This document shows positions 33,382 to 41,641 of a stretch of 64,000 bases of DNA, one piece after another; positions within the stretch are counted from its first letter, which is position 1; each line of letters opens with the position of its first letter. Where the stretch lies: assembly GCF_033097505.1 (NCBI RefSeq), contig NZ_AP028654.1:1136001-1200000 (forward strand), read 5' to 3'. Below the pieces are notes generated by a model. That model made no database searches and was not told the DNA's origin. It saw only the letters and a list, made by a program, of their open reading frames with translations. Origin of the DNA: Helicovermis profundi (GTDB lineage Bacteria; Bacillota; Clostridia; Peptostreptococcales; Acidaminobacteraceae). The translations under genes and the position numbers were made by a program.

Positions 33382-35070
33382 TTGATAAAAAAAAGTTTAA
33401 CACTACTATTGGTTCTTATGTTAGTAGTTGGTACATTAGCTGGTTGTTCTAAACCTGCTGAGCCAACAACAACTGAACCAGCAACAACAACTGATGAAGT
33501 GACAACAACTGATGAAGCAACTGCTCCAGCTAAAGTTGTTACTGCTGATGAAGCTATTAAGATTTTAGATGTAAGAAAAGCATTAACACTTGCAATTGAT
33601 AGAACTGCAATTGTTGAAACAGTAACTAAAGGTGGACAAATTCCAGCAACTGGGTTCGTTCCTCCAGGATTAAAAATGTCAGATGGTAAAGATTTTAGAG
33701 AAACAGCTGGCGATTATGGTATTGATCCTTATGAAGCAAATGTTACTGAAGCTAAAAAATTATTAGCTGATGCTGGATTCCCTGATGGTGAAGGTTTTCC
33801 AACTTTAAGTTTAGTTTATAACACAAGTGAAGGTCATAAAGCTATTGCTGAGGCTATTCAAGAAATGTGGAAGCAAAACTTAAACATTAATGTTGAACTT
33901 ACTAATCAAGAGTGGGCAGTATTCCAAGATACTAGACATCAAGGTAACTTCCAAGTTGCTAGAGCTGGTTGGATTGGTGACTACGAAGATCCTATGACTT
34001 TCTTAGATATGTGGACTACATATTCTGGAAACAATGATGCTCAGTGGGATAAACCAGAATTTGATAAAGTAATTGAGGCATCAAAATTAGCTACAGGTAC
34101 TGATAGAGATAAACTTTTAATGGAAGCTGAAAAAATGATGATGGATGATATGATAGTAATGCCTATTTACTACTATACAAATCCTATCATGGTTAAAAAT
34201 GATGTAAAAGATTGGTACTTAAATTCACTTGGAATGTGGTCGTTTATTGAAACTTCTACTCCAAATGGTGAATTAAGATGGAACCTTGGCGGAGAGCCTA
34301 AAACACTTGATCCAGGACTTAATAGTGCTGTAGATGGTGGACATATTATTAATAATACTTTCGAAGGTCTTCTTAAGAAAACTAAAGATGGTATAACTTA
34401 TGGTGCTGCAAGTAGTTATGATGTTTCAGAAGATGGAACAAAATACACTTTCCATTTAAGAGATTCTAAATGGGCTGATGGAAAACCTGTTACTGCTAAT
34501 GATTTCGAATATGCTTGGAAACGTGCTTTAGATCCAGCAGTTGGTGCTGAGTATGGATTCCAAATGTTCTATATCAAAGGTGCTCAAGATTATTACGAAG
34601 GAAACGGAAAAATTGAAGATGTAGCTATTCATGCAACTGATGATAAAACTTTAGTTGTTGAATTAAATGCTCCAACTCCTTATTTCACTGACTTAGTAAC
34701 ATTCTATACTTTTATGCCTGTTAGAAAAGATATTGTTGATGCTGATCCTGATAACTGGGCTAGAACACCAAAAACAGCTATTGGTAATGGACCTTTCAAA
34801 ATGAGCGAATATAAAACTGGTGACAGAATTGTATTAGTTCCTAATCCAAATTACTATGATGCTGATAAAGTAAAATTAAAGAAAATTACTGCACAAATGA
34901 TAGTTGACTCTTCAACTGCATTAACTGCATATGAAGCTGACGAATTAGATATTATTGATAGTATGCCAAGTGCTGAAATTCCAAGATTATTAGCAGAAGA
35001 TGATACTTTCCAAATTATGCCTTATGTTGGAACTTATTATTATATCTTCAACGTAGCTGGAATTAAATAG
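33382..35070 (+). CDS. Circularly permuted OppA/DppA-type peptide-binding lipoprotein
   Basis: The 562-aa lipoprotein (lipobox LAGC, C22; TTG start after AGGGGGG) is followed by a Thr/Glu-rich linker to about 60. The SBP_bac_5 fold is then present in the wrong order. Residues 62-290 correspond to the normal C-terminal half (DVRKALTLAIDR, KKLLADAGFP, ARAGWIGDYEDP, WYLNSLGMWSF). Residues 297-562 correspond to the normal N-terminal half (LRWNLGGEPKTLDP, YTFHLRDSKWADGKPVTANDF, GNGPFKMSEYKTGD), ending in YYYIFNVAGIK. In ordinary OppA that end runs straight into the DVRVRKAL segment found here at position 62. Both natural termini lie in the same lobe, so the permutation is structurally plausible. 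The reading frame is intact, with its own promoter and terminator, so it is probably expressed with the oppBCDF genes upstream. Confidence 0.85.
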   Translation: MIKKSLTLLLVLMLVVGTLAGCSKPAEPTTTEPATTTDEVTTTDEATAPAKVVTADEAIKILDVRKALTLAIDRTAIVETVTKGGQIPATGFVPPGLKMSDGKDFRETAGDYGIDPYEANVTEAKKLLADAGFPDGEGFPTLSLVYNTSEGHKAIAEAIQEMWKQNLNINVELTNQEWAVFQDTRHQGNFQVARAGWIGDYEDPMTFLDMWTTYSGNNDAQWDKPEFDKVIEASKLATGTDRDKLLMEAEKMMMDDMIVMPIYYYTNPIMVKNDVKDWYLNSLGMWSFIETSTPNGELRWNLGGEPKTLDPGLNSAVDGGHIINNTFEGLLKKTKDGITYGAASSYDVSEDGTKYTFHLRDSKWADGKPVTANDFEYAWKRALDPAVGAEYGFQMFYIKGAQDYYEGNGKIEDVAIHATDDKTLVVELNAPTPYFTDLVTFYTFMPVRKDIVDADPDNWARTPKTAIGNGPFKMSEYKTGDRIVLVPNPNYYDADKVKLKKITAQMIVDSSTALTAYEADELDIIDSMPSAEIPRLLAEDDTFQIMPYVGTYYYIFNVAGIK

Positions 35071-35087
35071 TTAAAATATACAAAAAT

Positions 35088-35120
35088 AAAACTCTAGATT
35101 TTATATCTAGAGTTTTTTTT
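35088..35120 (+). terminator. Terminator of the permuted oppA gene
   Basis: A 12-bp stem AAAACTCTAGAT / ATCTAGAGTTTT with a 5-nt loop runs into a T-run. Confidence 0.88.
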
Positions 35121-35173
35121 ATTGCAATAAAATTTTAAGTATAAAAAAATATTAGAATTTTCTGACTTTTCTA

Positions 35174-35202
35174 TTGACTTAATTAATTTAATTAAATATA
35201 AT
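35174..35202 (+). promoter_or_regulatory. Strong SigA-type promoter of the 47-aa gene
   Basis: TTGACT (35174-35179), 17 bp, TATAAT (35197-35202). One of the best vegetative promoters in the window. It leaves a leader of about 107 nt before the small ORF. Confidence 0.8.
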
Positions 35203-35315
35203 CATGATAATATAAATTAATATATTACGAGGTACAAATATTATAGAGAGATTGTACTAGTAGTAAAGTTTGATTTATAATATTACTAATATATAGAGAG
35301 AGAGAGGAAAACAAA

Positions 35316-35459
35316 ATGAAAAATGTAGAGAACGCTAGAGAGAGAAAAGCAAATAATGCAAAGAAAAACAACAATTATTCAAGTGGAAAAGTGAAACTTA
35401 AAGTTGAAGAAATCCACGGTAAAGGAATGAATTTCTTAGGATTAAGCTTCGATATTTAA
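35316..35459 (+). CDS. Small basic protein, 47 aa, unknown
   Basis: A short ORF of 47 codons plus stop, with its own strong promoter, a GAGAGG ribosome binding site 8 nt before ATG and a tight terminator directly after it. The first half is rich in Lys, Arg and Asn (RERKANNAKKNNN), suggesting RNA or ribosome contact. The second half is a compact KVKLKVEEIHGKGMNFLGLSFDI-like hydrophobic strand region. No family recognised. The gene architecture makes it convincing despite its size. Confidence 0.65.
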   Translation: MKNVENARERKANNAKKNNNYSSGKVKLKVEEIHGKGMNFLGLSFDI

Positions 35460-35477
35460 AAAGATAAGGTTGATATT

Positions 35478-35506
35478 AAAAAAAACCACTTTGTGGTTTT
35501 TTTTTT
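35478..35506 (+). terminator. Terminator of the 47-aa gene
   Basis: AAAACCAC / GTGGTTTT with a TTT loop, followed by a run of T residues. Confidence 0.88.
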
Positions 35507-35578
35507 GAGTATTTATTATAAAGACTTGTTGCAAAATGTGTAGTATAATTAAGAGAATAAACTTAAAAGGAGAGTATT

Positions 35579-36187
35579 ATGCAAAAGAAAGTGCTTTATA
35601 TAGATTTTGATTCCACTATTGCAAATGCAGAAAAATCAATATGTAAAATATATAATGAAAAATATAAAGATCATGAAGAATTTACAGAGGCAAAATGGAG
35701 AGAAGTTAAGGACTGGACGTTTAAGTATACTTGTACGCTTATAACTAAATTGTATGAAAATCCTTCTGAAAAAATTGCAGAACTTTTTGGAAGTGATGAA
35801 TTTTTTAATAATTTGACACTGTATATGGACGCTGAAAGAGTGTTAAAAAAACTTAATGAAGTACATGATGTTATTATTTGCACATCTGCAACTCCTGCAA
35901 ATGCTTCAAGAAAAGTACTTTGGATAGAAGAGAATATACCTTATATAAGTGAAGTAATAGTGGTTATTAATACTGGAAGTAACGGAGTAGGTAAAGGTAG
36001 AATTCATATGATTGAAAACAATTCTGTTTTTATTGACGATCACCCCGAAAATTTAATATCTACTAAAGCTAAAGAAAAATATTTATTTAAATATAAGGAT
36101 ACTCTTTTTAATCAAAATTGGGATGGGAAGGTAGTAAGCAGTTGGTTAGAAATTGAGAAAATTTTTTGTGAAGAAAGTGAGTCATAA
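35579..36187 (+). CDS. HAD-family 5'-nucleotidase-like phosphatase
   Basis: A 202-aa HAD hydrolase of the 5'(3')-deoxyribonucleotidase (NT5C) type. Motif I YIDFDSTIAN has both aspartates, motif II is ICTSAT, and the acidic motif IV is FIDDHPENL. It would dephosphorylate a nucleotide or similar small phosphate ester. ATG follows AAGGAG. First gene of a tight operon with the RbsD-like, membrane and idi genes (gaps 0, 11 and 2 nt). Confidence 0.78.
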   Translation: MQKKVLYIDFDSTIANAEKSICKIYNEKYKDHEEFTEAKWREVKDWTFKYTCTLITKLYENPSEKIAELFGSDEFFNNLTLYMDAERVLKKLNEVHDVIICTSATPANASRKVLWIEENIPYISEVIVVINTGSNGVGKGRIHMIENNSVFIDDHPENLISTKAKEKYLFKYKDTLFNQNWDGKVVSSWLEIEKIFCEESES

Positions 36188-36562
36188 ATGATAAATTCAA
36201 AAATTAAAAACTCTGAACTCTTATATGAGCTTTCAAAACTTGGTGAGAGCGATTCTTTTGTAATAGTAAATTCTGAATTCCCGTGTTCTAAAGATGTAAA
36301 AGTAATTGATCTTTCTCTTACAGACAATGTTCCGAATTTAATAGATGTTATGCAGGTCATTTTTACAGAAGTAGAATCAACAGATATAACATTTCCAGAG
36401 GAAATTAGTGGTGTTGATAAAGAGGAATATTCAAAGATGAGTTGTTTAAATAACCTTAAATATTTGACTTATAGGCAGTTTAAGATAGTAGCTAAAAACG
36501 CTAAATTTATTGTAAGAACTGGTGATATAAAAAAATATAATAATTTGATAGTTATTGTATAG
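36188..36562 (+). CDS. RbsD/FucU-like protein lacking the catalytic histidine
   Basis: The 124-aa protein aligns by eye with the ribose pyranase family: NSELLYELSKLGESDSFVIVNSEFPC, IDLSLTDNVPNLIDVMQVI and the C-terminal FKIVAKNAKFIVRTGDIKKYNNLIV. In active RbsD the motif is GHTD with catalytic His20. Here it is GESD, so position 20 is Glu. It may bind rather than mutarotate a sugar, or act on another substrate. Its start directly follows the stop of the phosphatase gene. Confidence 0.75.
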   Translation: MINSKIKNSELLYELSKLGESDSFVIVNSEFPCSKDVKVIDLSLTDNVPNLIDVMQVIFTEVESTDITFPEEISGVDKEEYSKMSCLNNLKYLTYRQFKIVAKNAKFIVRTGDIKKYNNLIVIV

Positions 36563-36573
36563 GAGGAGAGTAT

Positions 36574-36927
36574 ATGAACCCAATATCAATTGTAGGATTA
36601 ATATTAATTGTAGGAGGCTTTACTATCGCATACCTTGGATGGTTAATTGTTAAGAAAAACAAAAGTAAGTATTCAACAATATGTCAGAGTGTAAAGATGG
36701 ATGAGGTTGAAGATACTATAAAATACAAATCATTAACTTCTCAATATCATATAATGATTGGTGCATTTTTTATAATGATGGGGTTGTTATTACAATTTAT
36801 TTCCAATAATATTGCAATGGTTATAAGTTTACTTGTTTTTTTTGTTTTAATGGTATATTTAAAAGCTTCGGTAGAAGAAAAAATAGCAAATCTTGCTAGC
36901 GATAATACTAATAAATTGAAAGGATAA
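36574..36927 (+). CDS. Small membrane protein (DUF3784-like)
   Basis: The 117-aa protein has three hydrophobic segments: one at about 5-26 and two at about 65-101. A cytoplasmic lysine-rich stretch lies between the first and second. It resembles DUF3784-type membrane proteins, but I am not sure of the family. ATG follows AGGAGGAG. Within the operon that ends in idi. Confidence 0.65.
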   Translation: MNPISIVGLILIVGGFTIAYLGWLIVKKNKSKYSTICQSVKMDEVEDTIKYKSLTSQYHIMIGAFFIMMGLLLQFISNNIAMVISLLVFFVLMVYLKASVEEKIANLASDNTNKLKG

Positions 36928-36929
36928 TT

Positions 36930-37454
36930 ATGGATAAAGTTGTTTTAGTTGATGAAAAAGATAATATTATTGGAACCATGGAGAAGATGGAGGCACATGA
37001 AAAAGCCTTACTTCATAGAGCTTTTTCGGTATTTATATATAATGATAAAAGAGAAATATTGCTGCAAAAAAGGGCATTAAGCAAATATCATTCTGGTGGA
37101 TTATGGACTAATGCATGTTGTTCTCACCCAAGACTCGGTGAAGAAATTATTGAAGCAGGTAAAAGACGATTACTTGAAGAAATGGGATTTACATGCGAAT
37201 TAAAAGAAGTGTTTGTATTTACTTATGAAGCTAAGCTTGACAATGAATTAACTGAACATGAAGTTGACCATGTTCTAATTGGAAAGTATAATTCAGATAT
37301 ACTGTTAAATGAAGAAGAAGCAATGGAATATAAATGGGTGACTTATACTAAGTTGCTAGATAGTATGGAAACTAATTCAGATATATATACTGAATGGTTT
37401 AAAATTATTATGGAGAATTTTATCAAGAACGACTTATATAAAACTTTAGTATAG
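36930..37454 (+). CDS. idi: Isopentenyl-diphosphate delta-isomerase, type I
   Basis: A 174-aa Nudix-fold isomerase. The active-site cysteine lies in TNACCSHPR, HRAFSVFIYN and LLQKRALSKYHSGGLW provide metal histidines, and the Nudix-like helix is RRLLEEMGF with catalytic glutamates in ELTEHEVDHV. It interconverts IPP and DMAPP. A type I enzyme is notable because many Firmicutes use the unrelated flavin type II (fni). Last gene of the operon, 2 nt after the membrane-protein stop. Confidence 0.92.
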   Translation: MDKVVLVDEKDNIIGTMEKMEAHEKALLHRAFSVFIYNDKREILLQKRALSKYHSGGLWTNACCSHPRLGEEIIEAGKRRLLEEMGFTCELKEVFVFTYEAKLDNELTEHEVDHVLIGKYNSDILLNEEEAMEYKWVTYTKLLDSMETNSDIYTEWFKIIMENFIKNDLYKTLV

Positions 37455-37494
37455 AAAAAAATCTTTAGCCACTAAGAGCTAAAGATTTTTTTTT
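37455..37494. terminator. Bidirectional terminator (idi / deoD)
   Basis: An AATCTTTAGC / GCTAAAGATT stem flanked by A-run and T-run, between convergent genes. Confidence 0.88.
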
Positions 37495-37501
37495 AAAATT
37501 A

Positions 37502-38197
37502 CTATAATTGAAGCGCGATTTCCATCATATCTGTAAAAGTTTTTTCTCTTTCTTCTGAAGAAGTTGATTCTCCCGTTAGTATAGAGTCGCTTACAGTTAA
37601 TATTGCAAGTCCTTTGGCATTATGTCTTGCACATAATGTATATAGTGCGGATGCTTCCATTTCTAAAGCAAGAACACCATAGTCTGTCCATGGTTTCCAG
37701 AATTCTTCTCTAGTATTATAAAAAGCATCTGTTGAAAGAATATTTCCAACATGGACATTTATACCAAGTTCTTTAGCAGTAGAATATGCACTGCTTAAAA
37801 GTTCAAAATCTGCAATTGGTGCAAAATTACAATTGTTAAAAATAAGATTGTTAATACTAGAATTAGTTGAAGCTCCACTTGCTAAAATAATATCTCTTAC
37901 CTTAACTTTTTTGTTAATAGATCCACATGACCCCACTCTTATAAGTTTTTTGCAATTATAAGAATTAAGTAGTTCAAAGACATAAATTGAAATTGATGGA
38001 ATTCCCATTCCAGTTCCTTGTACTGATATCTTTTTTCCTTTGTATGTTCCAGTATACCCAAGCATTCCTCTAACCGTGTTATAGCATATAACATCTTCTA
38101 AATACGTTTCCGCAATGTATTTAGCCCTTAGAGGATCTCCTGGTAAAAGAACTGTTTCAGCAATTTGATTTTCTTTTGCATTAATATGTATGCTCAT
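37502..38197 (-). CDS. deoD: Purine-nucleoside phosphorylase, DeoD type
   Basis: A 231-aa hexameric-type [16 protein letters not shown] binds phosphate, [13 protein letters not shown] and [10 protein letters not shown] are signatures, and LEMEASALY contacts the ribose/base. It cleaves purine nucleosides with phosphate. ATG follows AAGGAG. Monocistronic, divergent from ssb. Confidence 0.95.
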   Translation of the reverse strand: MSIHINAKENQIAETVLLPGDPLRAKYIAETYLEDVICYNTVRGMLGYTGTYKGKKISVQGTGMGIPSISIYVFELLNSYNCKKLIRVGSCGSINKKVKVRDIILASGASTNSSINNLIFNNCNFAPIADFELLSSAYSTAKELGINVHVGNILSTDAFYNTREEFWKPWTDYGVLALEMEASALYTLCARHNAKGLAILTVSDSILTGESTSSEEREKTFTDMMEIALQL

Positions 38198-38330
38198 TTT
38201 TTTCTCCTTGAAATAATTTATAGTTAATATTCTGCTAGTTTTATTTTAACATAAAATAGAAAAAAAAATAATAATTTTAATTTGAAATTATATATCAAAA
38301 ATGTTAATATATAGTAAAAGGAGTGATGCT

Positions 38331-38735
38331 ATGAATAATGTATCGTTAATTGGAAGGCTAACAGCAAAACCCGAACTAAAATATTTACCGAGTGGGAGTG
38401 CAATTACGAAATTTAATATTGCAGTATCAAGGAGTCTAAGTAGAAAACAAAAGGAAGAATGTAAAGAAAGTGGGAAACCTACTGCTGATTTTCCTAGGAT
38501 AGTGGTTTGGGGAAAACTTGCAGAAAGTTGCTCTAACTATCTAGATAAGGGCAAACTTGTAGGCATCACAGGATCTGTAGTTACAGCAAGCTATGAGAAT
38601 AAAAATGGTGATTATGTATATATAACAGAATTTAGAGCTAGTAGTGTTAAATTTCTTGAGTACGGAGATACAATTAAGGGAAATGAAATTGAAGAAGTTA
38701 ATAGCGAGGCGCTGATAGAAGATGTCCCTTTCTAG
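38331..38735 (+). CDS. ssb: Single-stranded DNA-binding protein
   Basis: A 134-aa OB-fold protein (NNVSLIGRLTAKPELKYLPSG, FPRIVVWGKLAE, GSVVTASYENKNGDYVYITEF) with the protein-interaction tip DVPF at the C-terminus. The start at ATG 38331 follows AAAGGAG; an in-frame TTG at 38301 has none. The glutamine/glycine-rich linker is short. It stands alone rather than between rpsF and rpsR, so it may be a second ssb. Repeat copy B begins 2 bp after the stop. Confidence 0.92.
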   Translation: MNNVSLIGRLTAKPELKYLPSGSAITKFNIAVSRSLSRKQKEECKESGKPTADFPRIVVWGKLAESCSNYLDKGKLVGITGSVVTASYENKNGDYVYITEFRASSVKFLEYGDTIKGNEIEEVNSEALIEDVPF

Positions 38736-38737
38736 GT

Positions 38738-38876
38738 ATAAATGAATTTCTTGGATTCAGAGGGAGTTTTTACTCCCACCGAATCTTAGAAAACATAATC
38801 CAGTGCCTTTTTAGAGTTCTTTATCCCCCACTTTTTTTAGAAGTGGGGGTATTAGAACTCTAAGGCATCGGATAAA
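38738..38876 (+). repeat. 139-bp two-hairpin dispersed repeat, copy B
   Basis: Plus-strand copy with both hairpins (38750-38789 region and 38811-38864 region), directly after ssb. Same length and ends as copies A and C; differences among copies fall mostly in stem bases or the loop. Confidence 0.9.
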
Positions 38877-38917
38877 ATAAAAAATAATTATATTTTGATA
38901 TAGTTATTTTTTATTTT
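38874..38917. terminator. All-AT 19-bp hairpin after repeat copy B
   Basis: A perfect 19-bp stem (one G-T pair) of A/T only, 38874-38892 with 38899-38917 and a 6-nt loop. The A-run on one side and T-run on the other could act as a terminator for ssb. Confidence 0.55.
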
Positions 38918-38957
38918 GTACATATGTTATAATTAATAAAAACTTTGGAGGCATTTT

Positions 38958-39749
38958 ATGGACTATCATATACATACAAGTTACTCAGCAGATTGCAAGG
39001 AAGATATGGAAGAGATAATAATTTATGCTATAAAAAATAATATTGAAGAAATTTGTTTCACGGATCATATTGATTATGACTACACTGATAAAACAATTGA
39101 ATTTAATTTTGACATTAATAATTATATAGAACATATAATAGAAATTAGAGAAAAGTATAAGAATGAAATAGCTATTAAAATTGGTATAGAACTTGGAATT
39201 CAGCCTCATATTTTGGACTTATGTCGTAAAGTGGCTAGGGTAAAAGATATTGATTTTATTATAGCTTCAATGCATGTTTGTAGTAGAGAAGATTTATATT
39301 TAGGTGAGTATTTTATTAATAGAAGTCCAAGAGAGGCATTAAAAAATTATATTTTAGAAATGACCGAAATGCTCAAAGAATTTAGAGATTATTCAGTAAT
39401 TGGTCATATTGATTTATTAAAAAGGTATAGCACAGAAATTGCAAAACTCAGTCCTAAAGAATTTGAATGTGAATATACTGAGTTATTTAAAGTAATTATT
39501 GAAAATGGAAAAGGCATTGAATTAAACACATCTGGGCTTAGACAAGATGTTAATGAACAATTTCCAAGTGAATATTTGCTGAAATTATATAAAAGTCTTG
39601 GTGGTACAATAATTACTTTAGGTTCAGACTCACATACAAAAGATACATTAGAAGCTAATTTTGTAGAAGTTAAAAAAATATTAAAAAAATGTGGATTTAA
39701 TGAGTTGTATAAGTTTTCTAAACTTAGACCAAAAAAGTATAGTATTTAA
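38958..39749 (+). CDS. PHP-domain histidinol-phosphatase family protein
   Basis: A 263-aa PHP metal phosphoesterase (HisK/HisJ type): YHIHTSYSADC at the start, FTDHIDYD, the SMHVC motif, VIGHIDLLKRY and LGSDSHTKDT near the end provide the metal ligands. It probably removes phosphate from histidinol phosphate, but no his genes are adjacent, so another phosphoester is possible. ATG follows TTGGAGG. Confidence 0.85.
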   Translation: MDYHIHTSYSADCKEDMEEIIIYAIKNNIEEICFTDHIDYDYTDKTIEFNFDINNYIEHIIEIREKYKNEIAIKIGIELGIQPHILDLCRKVARVKDIDFIIASMHVCSREDLYLGEYFINRSPREALKNYILEMTEMLKEFRDYSVIGHIDLLKRYSTEIAKLSPKEFECEYTELFKVIIENGKGIELNTSGLRQDVNEQFPSEYLLKLYKSLGGTIITLGSDSHTKDTLEANFVEVKKILKKCGFNELYKFSKLRPKKYSI

Positions 39750-39784
39750 TTTATGCCAATACCTTAAAGGTATTGGCATAAATT
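39748..39784. terminator. Hairpin between convergent genes
   Basis: A perfect 16-bp stem AATTTATGCCAATACC / GGTATTGGCATAAATT with a 5-nt loop starts in the stop codon of the PHP gene. Confidence 0.65.
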
Positions 39785-39808
39785 GGTTTTCAAAGTATGT
39801 ACATTCAG

Positions 39809-40492
39809 TTAAATCAATTTTCTAATTATTCCAAGAGGTGTTTGCTCATGATTTTGTCCTAATGGATTGTCTTTAAGAATTTTTGCTATTAAGTTTTTAT
39901 CTAGTTCACTATGGGAAATACCAAGAATAACTCCATCAAGGTCATTAATATCAACGATAGCAACAAATGTGTTAGTAAGTTTACTAATTTCTTTAGCAAC
40001 CTTATCAGGGTTTAATGGTCCGAGTACTACATGTTTATTGTAGGGAGGTATGGTGTTAGGAGTTGGTCCGTCAATAGATTGAGCTTTATAACCTGCAATT
40101 TCATAAAAGACTCCTTTTTTTCCAAATGGTTTTGTTATTGCACTCATAAGAGCTGCATAAAGAATTTTTAATGTCCCAATTTCTCTTATAGCCATTTCCA
40201 TTGTTTCAGGCATTCCAAGCCCAATCCCAGCTGGAGTTTTTGTTACATGATTAGATAAAAAAACAGCCAATTTTCTTGGAACTATATCTTTAACTAAATA
40301 AGCTCTACCCTGAGTAATTGCAACAATTTTTTCGCTGATAAAAAGAATGTCGTTTTCTTTTAGTTTTTCAATAGCATATTTTCTAATTATATTTTCTAAA
40401 ATATCATCTTTCATTACAACATGTGTTTTTATTGGAATTCTTCTATAATGAGTATCATTTACAGTAATCTCTGGATTTTTGACTTTTGCCAT
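39809..40492 (-). CDS. CofE-like (F420-0:gamma-glutamyl ligase family) protein
   Basis: A 227-aa protein of PF01996: KLKENDILFISEKIVAITQGRAY at the beginning, GLGMPETMEMAIREIG, and PTPNTIPPYNKHVVLGPLNPD in the middle. In archaea and actinobacteria the family adds glutamate to coenzyme F420. No other F420 gene is seen here and clostridia generally lack F420, so it may glutamylate another compound. ATG follows AAAAAGGAG. Confidence 0.78.
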   Translation of the reverse strand: MAKVKNPEITVNDTHYRRIPIKTHVVMKDDILENIIRKYAIEKLKENDILFISEKIVAITQGRAYLVKDIVPRKLAVFLSNHVTKTPAGIGLGMPETMEMAIREIGTLKILYAALMSAITKPFGKKGVFYEIAGYKAQSIDGPTPNTIPPYNKHVVLGPLNPDKVAKEISKLTNTFVAIVDINDLDGVILGISHSELDKNLIAKILKDNPLGQNHEQTPLGIIRKLI

Positions 40493-40705
40493 TTTGTTCT
40501 CCTTTTTAAGTTAAGTATTATTTTTTGATACTTAAAACTTTTTTTTAATTTTATTCACCTAGATATTTAGATTAAAGCTTAATTTTTTAACATAATTATC
40601 TGTTTTTAGATTCACCTGTGAAAAGTACTTTAACTTTTCAATTATTATTATATAATAAAACATAATGAATGTTTACTACTTTTTTTAATAAATATTGGAG
40701 GGATT

Positions 40706-41518
40706 ATGGCTAAAAATATTGGAATAATTGGTTGTGGAAATATGGGTGGTGCAATTATAGGCGGACTCGCTTCTTCAAAAGAATTTAATTCGGCTAATAT
40801 AATAATTTTTGACAGAAATGAAGATAAGATTAAAAATTATGTTGATAAATATAAAGTAAAGAAAATGAGTTCCATGAATGATGTGGCAGAAAATTCTGAT
40901 TATATAATTATTGCAGTAAAACCAAATGCCTATAATGTGGTTTTAAATGATATAAAGAATAAAATAAATAATACAAAAACAATTATAACAATTGCAGCTG
41001 GCATATCTATAGAAGACGTTGAAAATGTAATTGGTAAAGATAAAAAAATTATTAGAACAATGCCAAATACACCTGTTTTAGTAGGCATGGGCATGAGTGC
41101 GATTTGTCCAAACTTCAATGTAAGTGACTTTGAAAAAGAGTTTGTCTTAAGTATCTTTAGGAGCTTTGGTGAATGTGAAATAATAGAAGAAAAATTATTT
41201 GATAGTGTAATTGGAATAAGTGGATCATCTCCTGCATATGTATATATGTTTATTGAAGCTTTGGCAGATGGAGCAGTTTTAAAGGGTATGCCTAGAAAAA
41301 TGGCTTATAAATTTGCATCTCAAGCAGTAAAAGGAGCTGCAAATATGGTTATTCAGACAGGTATTCACCCAGGAGAGTTAAAAGATATGGTTTGTTCGCC
41401 AGGTGGCACTACTATAGAAGCAGTCTGCGAACTTGAAAATAGAGGGTTTAGAAATTCTATAATTTCAGCGGTAGATAAATGTGTTGAAAAGTCAATTAAA
41501 ATGACAAAGTTAAAATAG
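40706..41518 (+). CDS. proC: Pyrroline-5-carboxylate reductase
   Basis: A 270-aa enzyme: Rossmann motif IGIIGCGNMGGAIIGGL, IRTMPNTPVLVGMG, and the C-terminal signature MVCSPGGTTIEAVCELENRGFR. It makes proline from pyrroline-5-carboxylate with NAD(P)H. ATG follows GGAGG. Monocistronic with its own terminator. Confidence 0.96.
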   Translation: MAKNIGIIGCGNMGGAIIGGLASSKEFNSANIIIFDRNEDKIKNYVDKYKVKKMSSMNDVAENSDYIIIAVKPNAYNVVLNDIKNKINNTKTIITIAAGISIEDVENVIGKDKKIIRTMPNTPVLVGMGMSAICPNFNVSDFEKEFVLSIFRSFGECEIIEEKLFDSVIGISGSSPAYVYMFIEALADGAVLKGMPRKMAYKFASQAVKGAANMVIQTGIHPGELKDMVCSPGGTTIEAVCELENRGFRNSIISAVDKCVEKSIKMTKLK

Positions 41519-41535
41519 AAAAAAATGAAATTCTT

Positions 41536-41567
41536 AAAAAATAAACCATATTGGTTTATTTTTTTTC
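41536..41567 (+). terminator. Terminator of proC
   Basis: An AAAAAATAAACC / GGTTTATTTTTT stem with an ATATT loop and T-run. Confidence 0.85.
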
Positions 41568-41641
41568 GTAAATATTCCATTTGGTAATATAGAATACACA
41601 TCAAATTGTTAAGATGGTGTTATTAATTACTGGAGGTGCAT

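Noticed and set aside
33382-35070. Permuted oppA as a frameshifted or fused pseudogene
   Set aside because: A single open frame with signal, both halves complete, clean breakpoints at natural chain ends, and its own promoter and terminator argue against decay.
39748-39784. Minus-strand sigma-54 or operator role for the TTGGCAT palindrome
   Set aside because: It is a symmetrical hairpin between convergent genes and lacks the -12 element; a terminator-type role is simpler.
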